Positions 28,907 to 38,929 are shown, counted from the stretch's first letter. The stretch is DNA of 40,310 nt from Ignavibacteria bacterium (GCA_947458785.1 CANGZU010000006.1:1-40310); one strand, 5' to 3'. The notes: generated by a model from the sequence alone, not told the origin. Numbers and translations are program-made.

Positions 28907-30520
28907 TTAGCGCAGCTTTGAGATACGTGCGGCTTCAGGGAAGAGCGTCATTGCTTTCTTGACCTGCTTGTCCTTGGTAAGCATCACCGCTGTGTAGCCA
29001 TTATTGTTGAAGACAGAGCGTCCGATATAGGCCTTAACAATGAGCTTGATGTAATCTGCATCTGGCGTGTATTCACTCTCTTTCCACTCAACATTCTTTG
29101 CCTTTGCAAGGGTCTGCATGACCTCGATGTCTGACTGGTTGATGGTGAACTCTCGCAGGAACCGAGTGATATCGCTGCCATACTGTGCACGAAGTTCTTT
29201 TCCACGAGCACGCATCACATTGTCGGCTGTTTCCCAGAAGAGATTCTTAGCACGCAGGTTACGTGCGAGGAAGCCGATTGTGTCTTGTTTGACGATGTAG
29301 TCTGGCGTGACACCGCCGCCGCCGTATACAGTGCGGCCGGATGCAGTCTTGAACTTAGGACGCTTGTTTGTAGAGTCGTCAGCATTGTGATCGATATTAT
29401 CGCCTTCTTCTCCCTCTTCACGCCCTTCGCCACCGTAGTACTTGGCCTTGTCCTGATACGGACGCTGGATAAGGCGTCCGCTTGGAGTATAGTAGCGAGA
29501 AATCGTAAGCCGGAACGCTGACCCATCTCCAAGTGGGTACTGGCGCTGTACAAGCCCCTTACCAAAGGAGGTTTCACCGACTACGAGTCCGCGGTCCAAA
29601 TCCTGCACTGCACCGGAGACGATTTCACTGGCAGATGCTGATCCGCCGTTGATGAGGACGATCAATGGGATGTTCTCGAGTGCGCCGCCTTCGGTAGACC
29701 AGAAGTCTTCGTCAAACTCTGGACGACGTCCCTTGGTATATACTAGCTTCTTTCCAGCAGGAATGATCTCATCGGCAATGCGGAAGGCTTGGTCTAGATA
29801 TCCACCCGGGTTGTAGCGCAAGTCAAGGAGCAGTTTCTTCATGCCTTGTGAACGAAGATTCTCAACAGCGCGCATGAGCTCATCGTGCGTTGTTGCACTA
29901 AAGCGGTTCGCTGTAACATATCCAATGTCGGTACCGTCGATCATGAACGACGCATCGACAGAGTTCATCGGAATCTTATCTCGCGTCACATCGAATACAA
30001 GCAGATCTTTTTCGCCAAAACGCTTTATGTGAAGCTTCACAACAGTGCCCTTTGGTCCGCGAAGTTTCTTCGGAACCGTCTCACGCGTAAGCTTGATGGC
30101 TGTGGTATCGTTGATCTTCACAATCTTATCACCTGCTAGAATACCGAGTGCTTCGCTCGGCCCCCCGACAATTGGTGAAACCACGGTAACGGTATCATTG
30201 ACAATGTCGAACTCAACACCAATTCCGTCAAATGAACCACGAAACTCCTCTTCGACCTTCTGCATGTCTTTCGCAGTAATGTAGACCGAATGTGGATCGA
30301 GCTCATCGAGCATACCCTTGATGGCCGCTTCTGTGAGCTTCTGTGTATCTACGTCCTCGACGTAGTTCTTGACGGCCATTGAAAGCACATCGGAGAACTT
30401 CCGTGTTTGATCCATGACGGAATCGCCTGAGATCACCGGTTGGGCAAAAAAGCCAATACCAATGCCCACCCCAATGAGGACGGTGGCCAGGATGTAGAAG
30501 CGATACGGTGTTGTTTTCAT
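28907..30520 (-). CDS. Carboxy-terminal processing protease, S41 family (CtpA-like)
   Basis: MLDELDPHSVYITAKDMQKVEEEFRGSFDGIGVEFDIVNDTVTVVSPIVGGPSEALGILAGDKIVKIND; LLLDLRYNPGGYLDQAFRIADEI; VLINGGSASASEIVSGAVQDLDRGLVVGETSFGKGLVQ. Start MKTTPYRFYILATVLIG at 30520. Confidence 0.95.
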   Translation of the reverse strand: MKTTPYRFYILATVLIGVGIGIGFFAQPVISGDSVMDQTRKFSDVLSMAVKNYVEDVDTQKLTEAAIKGMLDELDPHSVYITAKDMQKVEEEFRGSFDGIGVEFDIVNDTVTVVSPIVGGPSEALGILAGDKIVKINDTTAIKLTRETVPKKLRGPKGTVVKLHIKRFGEKDLLVFDVTRDKIPMNSVDASFMIDGTDIGYVTANRFSATTHDELMRAVENLRSQGMKKLLLDLRYNPGGYLDQAFRIADEIIPAGKKLVYTKGRRPEFDEDFWSTEGGALENIPLIVLINGGSASASEIVSGAVQDLDRGLVVGETSFGKGLVQRQYPLGDGSAFRLTISRYYTPSGRLIQRPYQDKAKYYGGEGREEGEEGDNIDHNADDSTNKRPKFKTASGRTVYGGGGVTPDYIVKQDTIGFLARNLRAKNLFWETADNVMRARGKELRAQYGSDITRFLREFTINQSDIEVMQTLAKAKNVEWKESEYTPDADYIKLIVKAYIGRSVFNNNGYTAVMLTKDKQVKKAMTLFPEAARISKLR

Positions 30521-30544
30521 ACGTGTTTGCTGTTGTAACGGGGC

Positions 30545-30552
30545 CAAAACTA
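30545..30552 (-). promoter_or_regulatory. Bacteroidota-type -7 box (TAGTTTTG on minus strand) upstream of the S41 protease gene
   Basis: CAAAACTA on plus strand = TAGTTTTG (TAnnTTTG) 24 bp before the start at 30520. Confidence 0.45.
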
Positions 30553-30596
30553 CGCAATCGGCGCTGGGAAATAGACGAAGAGGAGCTGTATCGAGT

Positions 30597-33500
30597 CTAT
30601 CGGGCAACAACAATCGGCACGATCTGTACCTGTCCCGTGTTGACGACACATGCGTAGGAACCGGCAGGGACTGCCGAAAGATCAAGTTGCAATGCCTGGG
30701 CTGGCTCGCCTGCCCATGAGTGACTTAGCACGATCGATCCTGTGATGTCTACCAGCTGAAGACTACAGGAGGTAAGGGGCTGTCCAAAACTGATTACCAC
30801 TTGCTCGCTAGCGGGTTGCGGCGATACCATCAATGCACCAATCTTTCGTGAGATCGAACCAATCGGTACATCGCACCTGCTGAGTCCCTCGTACTTTTGT
30901 CCTTTGCTTCGGCCTTGAAGGATTACTGTCCGGACCAAGCACGACTGCCGGAATTCGAGCGTATCACGAACGTACCGAACTGAATCGGCGGTTGTTGGCG
31001 AATAGCATACCACCAGGCTTGCCGAACCATCAACAGGATCCATGCGCAGGACAAACTGCGATTGCGGCAACGAAAAGATCGTGTTCTGCCGCAGGAAGAT
31101 ATACGGGAACGCCAGACCACGAATGCCGACATTCTCAAGTTCGAGCGTGTCACACCATACCTCGCCGATCGTGCGGATGCCCATATCGTACGTCTGGCGA
31201 GGGTCAAAGCTTCCGTTTATCGACATCGCAAAACCAGGAATGGTATCGATCCTGCGTGTGACGTTTCCTGCAGAATCAACAGCCTCGAAGCCAAAGATTG
31301 CGTCACGATAGACATCAAAAATCTCTACGCTATAGCGGCGTTCGATGATAGTAGAATCTGTCAGTGTTACGCTGCAATTCACAAGCAGCGAATCAAGAAT
31401 GCGTGCACGTTCGAGTCCAAGATCCGAGCCAACCTCATCGGAGACCAGCACGGTAAACTTCGGATTACACGAGTCCCGATCATCGAGGATCTTCGGTCCG
31501 TCACGGTCTGAGCGTTCTTCAACAATCAGATTCAACACATTACGATCAGAACAGGAGTCGCTAACGAGAACCGGTCCTTCGAAGATCTTTTGTTCGACCC
31601 CTTCGTGACAGTATTGGATCTTTACCCGTTCGCCCGGCTGAAGTGTAAGAGGCAGCGCTGGGCCACTAAGACTCATCGTGCCCGGCAGCCTGATCTTCGT
31701 GATCGTTTGTGGGTACTTGCCGTAGTTCTCCAGCTCGATGGAATCGCACTTCGTCCTGCCAATAGGTACGACGTAGTTGCGCGTCTGTGTCTTCGAGGTA
31801 TCGTCACGATGCGACACAGGAGCCACAGTGAATCCAGGAATATCGACTGTGAATTGAGACTTCTGCTCAACGAAATCCTTAATCTCTACGATGGCGCTGC
31901 CATCGAGGAATCTGTTCTTCAAGGAAATCTTGATCGGCAGTGTTGCCTGTGGCGGACTAAATGAGCCAACGGTATAGGTGGTGTTCATCTCCGGCGTTGA
32001 GATCACGTTGTAGGTCTGCAACCTCGAGTCCCCAATCACGGAGTCTGTCATCATCCCGTCGAACTCATAGCAGCGAACGTTACCCACAAGCTTCGGAGGG
32101 TATACATCAAGCGGACGGAACGACATGCCCCCTATATAGCCATACGAGTTTGCGTCACCGTAGCCGTAGACATAGATACCAAAGTTCGTATCGGCCTTGA
32201 TCTCATGCACACCATCGCGCATCGGCAGGCGCGCCCATGAATACGACGAGGTGCCAATTGGAAGGAAGCGTGCCTGGTCTACAGGCACACCATCGATGAT
32301 AAGCGATCCAAGGCTAGTTGTCGGAATGACAACATTCAGCCACTGCTCGAGATATACAGAATCAATGGGTCGTATGCGGCCCCCTACGAAATCGTAGATG
32401 TATGCCTGAATGCTGATGAAACGGTATGCGCTCATGAATTGCTCAGCAGGGGGCACGAGCATCATCGCAGGATCCCCACGACGCGTGATATCGGTACCAC
32501 CTCCGATTCCAGCAGTCTTCTTGTATTGCACGGTGATCGATGGATTCGAGGTTGTGATTACCGCGGCTTGTAAGAGCGGACGCTCCATCTGCTGCCCAGC
32601 CATCAGCATCTGCTGGAATTGCCCATCGATGAACACTTCTGTTGAATCAAACCCAGCGATAACCCTGTAGATGTCATTACCAATGTTTACTTCATTACTT
32701 GAGCGTGCAAATGGCGTCACGTAGGCGCTCTTACCCCATGTGCGTATCGGCGTCATCTGTTCGATGAGGCAGTCGCGCGACCCTAGGTTTTGCACTTCCT
32801 GGATCGGAACGATTGCCCGCTGCTGTCCACCGAAGACGGCAACAGGCTTATTCGAGCGCACGAACGACCCCGATAGATCATTATTCGCCCCTTTGCGAGG
32901 ATCGGCCTGCACTAGGTAGCTTTCACCACGATCGAGGATGATCGTTGTGGGCTTCGGAGCTTGAATCTTCACAGTTGGAACAGAGGGCGTGATCGTTACG
33001 ATCGTGCTGTCTTCTGTTGCCACAACAACAAACTGTGACGGTGTCGATGTCCCCGTAGGAATACCACCACTTAAGCGTGCATCAGAGTTGTAGGCAACGA
33101 CCATGTAGTCATCTGCCAGGGCATCCGTTGGCAACACCATGAATGCTTCACTTGTCAGGACAGCCTGATTGAGGGCGTAAACGGTAACTTCGTCTTCTGC
33201 CTCAACGTGCACGCTTTGCAACGCGACTGTCTCATTCTGAGACGAGACGTAGTTTAAATTTCCGCTTCCGCTGGCATTAATACCACGAAGTTCGATGTTT
33301 TGATAGAACTTCGACAACGTCACAATGTTTCGAACATCGGTGATGCTGAAGGTATCAACGATTGTCGATCCATCATTCCTGCGCCATGTAACCCGGCCAC
33401 GCGTTGGACGTTCAGCCCCTATATACACATACAGTTGATGTTCTCGTTGAAGCACTGGATCGGACGATATCGAGTTCTCTTCGTTATGCCAGTTGGGCAT

Positions 33501-33614
33501 AAAGCTCAGCCAGAAATCTCGCCCCTTACTGTCGGGGTAAACCTGCGCTGACGCTACAGAGCCAGCGCCTACCAGCATGATCATGTGCAGAATGAGGACC
33601 AGCTGTTTCTTCAT
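30597..33614 (-). CDS. Large secreted protein with IgGFc-binding-like N-terminal region and T9SS type A-like C-terminal sorting domain
   Basis: 1005 aa; signal peptide; DSKGRDFWLSFMPNWH...QLYVYIGAERPTRGRVTWR...; GLAFPYIFL-type anchor modules; C-term VSPQPASEQVVISFGQPLTSCSLQLVDITGSIVLSHSWAGEPAQALQLDLSAVPAGSYACVVNTGQVQIVPIVVAR. Confidence 0.87.
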   Translation of the reverse strand: MKKQLVLILHMIMLVGAGSVASAQVYPDSKGRDFWLSFMPNWHNEENSISSDPVLQREHQLYVYIGAERPTRGRVTWRRNDGSTIVDTFSITDVRNIVTLSKFYQNIELRGINASGSGNLNYVSSQNETVALQSVHVEAEDEVTVYALNQAVLTSEAFMVLPTDALADDYMVVAYNSDARLSGGIPTGTSTPSQFVVVATEDSTIVTITPSVPTVKIQAPKPTTIILDRGESYLVQADPRKGANNDLSGSFVRSNKPVAVFGGQQRAIVPIQEVQNLGSRDCLIEQMTPIRTWGKSAYVTPFARSSNEVNIGNDIYRVIAGFDSTEVFIDGQFQQMLMAGQQMERPLLQAAVITTSNPSITVQYKKTAGIGGGTDITRRGDPAMMLVPPAEQFMSAYRFISIQAYIYDFVGGRIRPIDSVYLEQWLNVVIPTTSLGSLIIDGVPVDQARFLPIGTSSYSWARLPMRDGVHEIKADTNFGIYVYGYGDANSYGYIGGMSFRPLDVYPPKLVGNVRCYEFDGMMTDSVIGDSRLQTYNVISTPEMNTTYTVGSFSPPQATLPIKISLKNRFLDGSAIVEIKDFVEQKSQFTVDIPGFTVAPVSHRDDTSKTQTRNYVVPIGRTKCDSIELENYGKYPQTITKIRLPGTMSLSGPALPLTLQPGERVKIQYCHEGVEQKIFEGPVLVSDSCSDRNVLNLIVEERSDRDGPKILDDRDSCNPKFTVLVSDEVGSDLGLERARILDSLLVNCSVTLTDSTIIERRYSVEIFDVYRDAIFGFEAVDSAGNVTRRIDTIPGFAMSINGSFDPRQTYDMGIRTIGEVWCDTLELENVGIRGLAFPYIFLRQNTIFSLPQSQFVLRMDPVDGSASLVVCYSPTTADSVRYVRDTLEFRQSCLVRTVILQGRSKGQKYEGLSRCDVPIGSISRKIGALMVSPQPASEQVVISFGQPLTSCSLQLVDITGSIVLSHSWAGEPAQALQLDLSAVPAGSYACVVNTGQVQIVPIVVAR

Positions 33615-34483
33615 AATGTTACACTACCCTTCTCAAAGCCATCAGCATCATAGACTATCATCGTAAGACCACGGTTCGCCACCATTATGCGTGCGAATCC
33701 TCCACCCGAATGTGCTAGAACACTATGCTGGCCACGCGAAGTTTCACGACTTCCGCCGCCGCCGCCAGAAACAAGACACGTAAACCTATCCTGCGGATTG
33801 CGAATGACCTGCATATCATGGTCATGTCCGCAGCAGTAAAGCGCCACTTGATGCTTGTCGAGGATGGGTTTAACATGCTTCAACAGATGTTCCTGATCCT
33901 TGTAATGTCCGTAACTGCGGATCGGATGATGTCCGGCAACAATTCGCAGACCAGGTTTGGCCTGCGCCAACGCTTGATCAAGCCAGGCAATCTGCTGTCG
34001 CCACCCGTCCTTCGTCTGCATAATCGGTGTTGTATCAAGAGCCACGACAGTCAATTTGGTTACAGCATCAGCGTCAAACTCCTGCACCCATGTTCTGCCG
34101 GGCATATGCCAACGAGGATTGACCCTACCGTAGGCGATCTGAGCATCGGCGTCTCCACGATGGTCGTGATTACCCAGAATCGACCACCAAGGAAGGTCAA
34201 GCCCTTGATAGATCTGCTCGTACTTGGTCTTCCATTGAGGGTCATCAACTGATTTGACACCATTCGGGTAGATGTTGTCGCCGGTACTCAACACAAAATG
34301 TGCTCCGGTTGCCTTCGCTACTGACATCATACCCTTGGCAACCCGCTTTTGCAGCGAGCCGCCTGTACCCCAATCCCCTACGACGAGAAAGGAATATGGC
34401 TGGTCGAGCACGGTGGCCATCGAGCCAAGTGGACGCAGTGCTAGAGCACTCGTCAGAGAAATAAGTAGTTGGCGCCTGTTCAT
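33611..34483 (-). CDS. Calcineurin-like metallophosphoesterase (purple acid phosphatase type 5-like), exported
   Basis: MNRRQLLISLTSALALRP; FLVVGDWGTGGSLQKRVAKGM; STGDNIYPNGV; SILGNHDHRGD; VALYCCGHDHDMQ. ATGA overlap with the downstream gene's start. Confidence 0.88.
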   Translation of the reverse strand: MNRRQLLISLTSALALRPLGSMATVLDQPYSFLVVGDWGTGGSLQKRVAKGMMSVAKATGAHFVLSTGDNIYPNGVKSVDDPQWKTKYEQIYQGLDLPWWSILGNHDHRGDADAQIAYGRVNPRWHMPGRTWVQEFDADAVTKLTVVALDTTPIMQTKDGWRQQIAWLDQALAQAKPGLRIVAGHHPIRSYGHYKDQEHLLKHVKPILDKHQVALYCCGHDHDMQVIRNPQDRFTCLVSGGGGGSRETSRGQHSVLAHSGGGFARIMVANRGLTMIVYDADGFEKGSVTL

Positions 34484-34510
34484 CGTCTGCCAAAGTACGA
34501 TATTCGCACC

Positions 34511-35050
34511 GTGCGTAAACTCACCCACGACGAACTTGTTGCCATCCGGGCATCTCCGGAACAAGCGGCCCAGATCCCACGGCATCCGATTGCCTTGGTG
34601 GTGCACGACATCCGCAGTCTGTACAACGTAGGTTCTCTGTTCCGAACCTCGGATGCATTTGCCGTGGCGCTGGTCGTTCTTTGTGGGTTTACCCCATCGC
34701 CCCCGCGTCCGGAAATTGCCAAAACAGCCCTCGGGGCCGACAGCGTTGTGCCCTACGTCTGGTTCCCTGACATCAATCAGGCTCTCGACCACCTGACGCA
34801 AGAGGGGTATCATCTCTGGGCAGCGGAGATCACAACGAACTCTTCCCGGGCAGCGGACCTAACAGGCGATAACTTTCCTCTTGCCCTTGTTTTGGGCAAT
34901 GAGCTCACAGGCGTCCCCAACGACGTCCTCGACCGCTGCGAGGGCTCACTCGAGATACCGATGCATGGTACCAAGCATTCGCTAAATGTTGCCGTTGCAG
35001 CCGGAATTCTTCTATCATCAATTGTAGACCGTTATAGGCAACTCGTATGA
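34511..35050 (+). CDS. TrmH/SpoU-family RNA methyltransferase
   Basis: LVVHDIRSLYNVGSLFRTSDAFAVALVVLCGFTP, ALVLGNELTGVPNDVLDRCEGSLEIPMHGTKHSLNVAVAAGILL. Proposed GTG start at 34511 (track ORF starts at TTG 34469). Confidence 0.93.
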   Translation: MRKLTHDELVAIRASPEQAAQIPRHPIALVVHDIRSLYNVGSLFRTSDAFAVALVVLCGFTPSPPRPEIAKTALGADSVVPYVWFPDINQALDHLTQEGYHLWAAEITTNSSRAADLTGDNFPLALVLGNELTGVPNDVLDRCEGSLEIPMHGTKHSLNVAVAAGILLSSIVDRYRQLV

Positions 35051-35790
35051 TCACCGTCGCTGTACCAACACTCGGCCTGTCCGCTCCGCTTCTTGAAAAC
35101 ATTGAACAAGCTGCTCAGGGAAGGGGCTGGCAGATCCGCCGCGCCACGCTTGATGAGTGTGGAGACCTGCTCAAATCCAACATGGTCGACATCGCACTGA
35201 CCTCTCCCTATGGTTACGGTAAGGGTGTTGCGGCTGTGGACTACCGCATCATTGCATCGACCTGCGTTGCCCTCGAAGACTATACCAACAGCTACGGCAT
35301 CTCGTTTCCGCCACATAGCAAGGGGCTCTCTCGTGCATACTCGCCAGAGCCTACGGCGTTCTCAACGATCATCGGACGTCTGATCATGGCTGAGAAGTTT
35401 GATGTTGCACTAGAGCTTGTGTCCTCGGCCGACCATGCAGACTGCATTATCGGACCTGTTGCGGCCGGCGAGCCCCCTGCCATGGACCTCGGAGAAGAAT
35501 GGTTCGATACCGTTGAATCACCCCTACCCATGGCCCTATGGGTGGTGCGTGTTGACACCGAGGCCACAGACGTAGAAGCCTTTGTGAGCGAGTGCGCCAA
35601 TCAGCAGCTCCTACATGCTCACGTAAGCGAATTGGTTCCCCTAAGTGCCGACCACATGCCCCGCGAGGGCAGGATTCTCTATCGATGGTCATCTGAAGTA
35701 GAGGAAGGACTCACGGCAGCACTCCACACGATGTTCTATCACCAACTCCTGCGCGAGCTCCCTGCGATCAAGCTCTACGGCAAAGACTAA
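35047..35790 (+). CDS. MqnA/MqnD-like (menaquinone, futalosine pathway) periplasmic-binding-fold protein, divergent
   Basis: MITVAVPTLGLSAPLLENIEQ...NMVDIALTSPYGYGKGVAAVDYRIIASTCV...FSTIIGRLIMAEKF; overall layout only, no catalytic confirmation. ATGA coupling to the upstream gene. Confidence 0.45.
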   Translation: MITVAVPTLGLSAPLLENIEQAAQGRGWQIRRATLDECGDLLKSNMVDIALTSPYGYGKGVAAVDYRIIASTCVALEDYTNSYGISFPPHSKGLSRAYSPEPTAFSTIIGRLIMAEKFDVALELVSSADHADCIIGPVAAGEPPAMDLGEEWFDTVESPLPMALWVVRVDTEATDVEAFVSECANQQLLHAHVSELVPLSADHMPREGRILYRWSSEVEEGLTAALHTMFYHQLLRELPAIKLYGKD

Positions 35791-35801
35791 GCGAAGTCGA
35801 G

Positions 35802-35809
35802 TATCTTTG
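35802..35809 (+). promoter_or_regulatory. Bacteroidota-type -7 box (TATCTTTG) upstream of the transaldolase gene
   Basis: TATCTTTG matches TAnnTTTG, 29 bp before ATG at 35839. Confidence 0.5.
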
Positions 35810-35838
35810 TATCTCTTAACCTCTCTGGAGACATCTCG

Positions 35839-36489
35839 ATGCAGATCTACGTAGACAGCGCAAACATCAAAGAAATTCAACACGCAGCCTCGATGGGCTT
35901 TATCAGTGGCGTTACAACGAATCCTTCGCTTCTTGCAAAGGAAGATCCGTCAACGGATATCCGCGAGCTGATCAAGAACATTCACAACACTGTCGGTGGC
36001 CATACAAGCGTTGAAGTTATCAGCACTGATACCGATGGCATGCTGCGCGAGGCCGACGAGATCCTGTCGTGGTTTCCAGAAGCAACGATCAAGATTCCAT
36101 TTATTCCAGCCGGCCTAACAGCCGTTCGCAGACTCTCCGACCAGAACATTCCGACGAACGTCACACTGCTCTTTACAGCAAACCAAGCGCTCATTGCATC
36201 CAACGCCGGTGCAACCTATGTGAGCTTGTTCATGGGGCGCCTGGATGATATAGGAACAGACAGCCTGATTGCCCTGCAGGACACCTGTGAGATCTGGGAT
36301 GCCCAAGGACTTGAGTCGATGATCATCGCAGCATCGATCCGCACACCAATCCACATGCTCGAATGCGCCAAAGCTGGTGCACATATCGCTACTGTCCCAT
36401 ACAAAGTGATCATGCAGTCGATGAAGCATCCGCTGACCGACGCAGGACTCGATGCATTCCTCAAGGATGCAACTAAGATTAAGATGTAA
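35839..36489 (+). CDS. Transaldolase, TalC / fructose-6-phosphate aldolase type
   Basis: MQIYVDSANIKEIQHAASMGFISGVTTNPSLLAKE, IKIPFIPAGLTAVRRLSDQNIPTNVTLLFTANQALIASNAGATYVSLFMGRLDDIG, AHIATVPYKVIMQSMKHPLTDAGLDAFLKD. Confidence 0.95.
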   Translation: MQIYVDSANIKEIQHAASMGFISGVTTNPSLLAKEDPSTDIRELIKNIHNTVGGHTSVEVISTDTDGMLREADEILSWFPEATIKIPFIPAGLTAVRRLSDQNIPTNVTLLFTANQALIASNAGATYVSLFMGRLDDIGTDSLIALQDTCEIWDAQGLESMIIAASIRTPIHMLECAKAGAHIATVPYKVIMQSMKHPLTDAGLDAFLKDATKIKM

Positions 36490-36503
36490 GTGTTCTTGCC
36501 TGC

Positions 36504-37016
36504 ATGAAAAACAGCATCTGCATTCTGTTGGTCATGCTCGTCATGACGTTTCTGCACGTTGCCGCCGAAAACACAGCGGTTGGCAAGCGCGCGATTGAGT
36601 TCGACCTCGCAGACCAATTCGAACGCGAATGGTCGTGGAAACAACACTGGAAAGGCAAGGCCACCATACTTGTCCTGAGTGATTGGAAGGGCAGCGACTA
36701 TACACCAACATGGACCACGCCATTGACGGCAAGGCTCAAAGACCGTGTCAAATTTGTTGCGCTTGCCGACGTATCTCTTGCACCAGGGTTCCTGAAAGGC
36801 TATCTGCGGTCGCGTTTTCGTGATGCGTACGCCACGCCTATCCTGCTGGACTGGGACGGCGATGTCTTTGAACACTACTCGTTCGAGTCGGGCGTGCCCA
36901 ATGTTCTCTTTATCGATGCTCAGGGGGTCGTACGCCTTCACGTATGGGGCAAGGGTTCCGCTGATCTGGCCAATGCCTTTGCGAGCAATGTTGAGAAGCT
37001 CTTACCACCACGATAG
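36504..37016 (+). CDS. Exported protein, possibly thioredoxin-fold (YtfJ-like), no CxxC
   Basis: Signal peptide MKNSICILLVMLVMTFLHVAA; VGKRAIEFDLADQFEREWSWKQHWKGKATILVLSDWKGSDYTPTW...PNVLFIDAQGVVRLHVWGKG. Confidence 0.55.
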   Translation: MKNSICILLVMLVMTFLHVAAENTAVGKRAIEFDLADQFEREWSWKQHWKGKATILVLSDWKGSDYTPTWTTPLTARLKDRVKFVALADVSLAPGFLKGYLRSRFRDAYATPILLDWDGDVFEHYSFESGVPNVLFIDAQGVVRLHVWGKGSADLANAFASNVEKLLPPR

Positions 37017-37031
37017 AATGGTTGTTGGTCT

Positions 37032-37688
37032 ATGCCTGCATACGTAGACAAAACAGCGAAGCAAGCTGAGATTGTGAAGCATGCCGCAGACGTCTTTTCG
37101 CAGACAGGCTATCATGCATCAAAGATCCAAGACATTGCAACAGCAGCCTGCATAGGCAAGGGCACCATCTACGAATATTTTCGGACCAAAGAGCAGCTCT
37201 TCCTTGCTGTCTATGACGCGTGGATGAGCGAGTTCGAGGAGATTGTTCAAACGCGAATCGAAGCCGCTGAAGACGCACTTTCCAAGATCGATGCAATTCG
37301 CGACAGCGCTGTTGAATTCTACGAGTCTCGCGCAGGACAAGCCCCCTTGCTACTGGAGTTTTGGGCACATGCATTGCGCACAGACAATCCTGCATTCCTC
37401 GAACGCATCAACCAAACGCGCAATTTTCTACGATCACTTGGTATGAAGCTTACCAAGGAGTTGACGCACTCCGAGTGGTTCCGCGATGTCGACGAAGAGG
37501 CTTTCGCAACTCTCGAGACAGGCATCAGCGACGGCATCTTTCTTGCCTGGGTGTTGGATGGGCGCAGCTTCCCATTAAGCAAGGCGTTTACGTTCCGTCA
37601 GAGTCTGATTGGTCTTGGTCTTCTCAATGATGATGCACGCGCACTCCTGACTCCGAAGCTTGGCTCGAAGTTGAAGCGGGGCTTCTGA
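37032..37688 (+). CDS. TetR/AcrR-family transcriptional regulator
   Basis: EIVKHAADVFSQTGYHASKIQDIATAACIGKGTIYEYFRTKEQLFLAVYD helix-turn-helix. Confidence 0.94.
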   Translation: MPAYVDKTAKQAEIVKHAADVFSQTGYHASKIQDIATAACIGKGTIYEYFRTKEQLFLAVYDAWMSEFEEIVQTRIEAAEDALSKIDAIRDSAVEFYESRAGQAPLLLEFWAHALRTDNPAFLERINQTRNFLRSLGMKLTKELTHSEWFRDVDEEAFATLETGISDGIFLAWVLDGRSFPLSKAFTFRQSLIGLGLLNDDARALLTPKLGSKLKRGF

Positions 37689-38834
37689 TCATAAGCCGAG
37701 GGCCAGCTGAAGCATCAGTGCACCTATCAGCGTGCGGCGTATCACCGTGCGGGTGCGTACCGTGATATCTGCCTGTTCATATCGATGAACACCATAGGTA
37801 AGCAAGAGCGTGCTCACTAGCACAACAGCAAGCGCACCAAGGGCCCACCCAATCGACATTGATTTGAGATGTCCCCGTGCAACACCATCCCACCAAGGTG
37901 TTCCAAAGAGTAGCACGATGTGTAGAACGTAGATGTAGAGCCCCTTCTTACCGAACAAGACATACACGTTCCTCCAAGCCCATGTGTACCTTAGGAGTAC
38001 CACACATACGGCTATGAAGGCAAGGGCTACTGCAGAGCGGGCTATAACGAGGAATTCGCTGTTTGATGACGACAGATAGTGCCAATGCACGCCGCGTGCC
38101 ATGAGGATTTGCTGCACTGTATAGAGAAGAATTGCCGAGGGCAATGCGAAGCGAAATCCGATACGCATAAGCCATTTGCCGCGCTGCTCTTCATGGAGTT
38201 CTGCCAGATATGTTCCGAGGACAACGCCCACAAACAGATATGCAGATATTGGGAACAATGGAAAGAGCGATCCGTACTTCATTGTCATATACGGACGCAA
38301 CCACATCGGTAAATGTCCATGCACGATTGTCAAATGCATGATCGGCGAGAGCAACAGGATCGCAAGGATGGTTGTTAGCGCCCGTCTTCTCATCGAGAGA
38401 ACAGACGACGATTTCTCCATGATCATCACAAATGCAATCAGCGTCGCACCGATAAGCTGCAGGATGTTTATGCCCAACACCTGCGTCCACCCTTCGGTTG
38501 TTACGTACGGCAAGTCGATGAGGCGTCGACCTGGCAAGACAAGGAGGTATCCGATGGCGATAAGCATTACACCCATACGGATGCGACGCTGAATGACCTC
38601 TTGCCGGATGTAACCGTCTGGGCCACGCTTAGCAGCAAACACATGTGATGCTCCGGAGACGAGCAAGAAGACGGGTGCTGTTAGCCCCCTTATCCAATTC
38701 CACACATGCCAAAACCACGTATCTGCATGTGTAACGCCATCTGGAAGCACTGCATCAAGCACATGCCCCTGCACCATCAGCAGCATAGCTACAAATCGTG
38801 CAAGATCAAGAGCGTACATTCGTTGCGCAGACAT
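37689..38834 (-). CDS. Integral membrane acyltransferase-like protein (DUF1624 / HGSNAT-like)
   Basis: RMYALDLARFVAMLLMVQGHVLDAVLPDG...GLTAPVFLLVSGASHVFA; about 10 hydrophobic segments; IYVLHIVLLFGTPWW. Confidence 0.72.
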   Translation of the reverse strand: MSAQRMYALDLARFVAMLLMVQGHVLDAVLPDGVTHADTWFWHVWNWIRGLTAPVFLLVSGASHVFAAKRGPDGYIRQEVIQRRIRMGVMLIAIGYLLVLPGRRLIDLPYVTTEGWTQVLGINILQLIGATLIAFVMIMEKSSSVLSMRRRALTTILAILLLSPIMHLTIVHGHLPMWLRPYMTMKYGSLFPLFPISAYLFVGVVLGTYLAELHEEQRGKWLMRIGFRFALPSAILLYTVQQILMARGVHWHYLSSSNSEFLVIARSAVALAFIAVCVVLLRYTWAWRNVYVLFGKKGLYIYVLHIVLLFGTPWWDGVARGHLKSMSIGWALGALAVVLVSTLLLTYGVHRYEQADITVRTRTVIRRTLIGALMLQLALGL

Positions 38835-38929
38835 CGTTCAAAGATCGCACAACTCCATGAGACAATGGAACTGCAACACATGGCCGTATGTTTGCCGACT
38901 AGGTAACTGCACAACCTGGAAGGCACATT

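Noticed and set aside
34511-34529. Start of the TrmH-type gene at TTG 34469 as in the ORF track
   Set aside because: That start would overlap the divergent phosphatase coding start (34483); GTG at 34511 (VRKLTHDELVAI) fits the family better.
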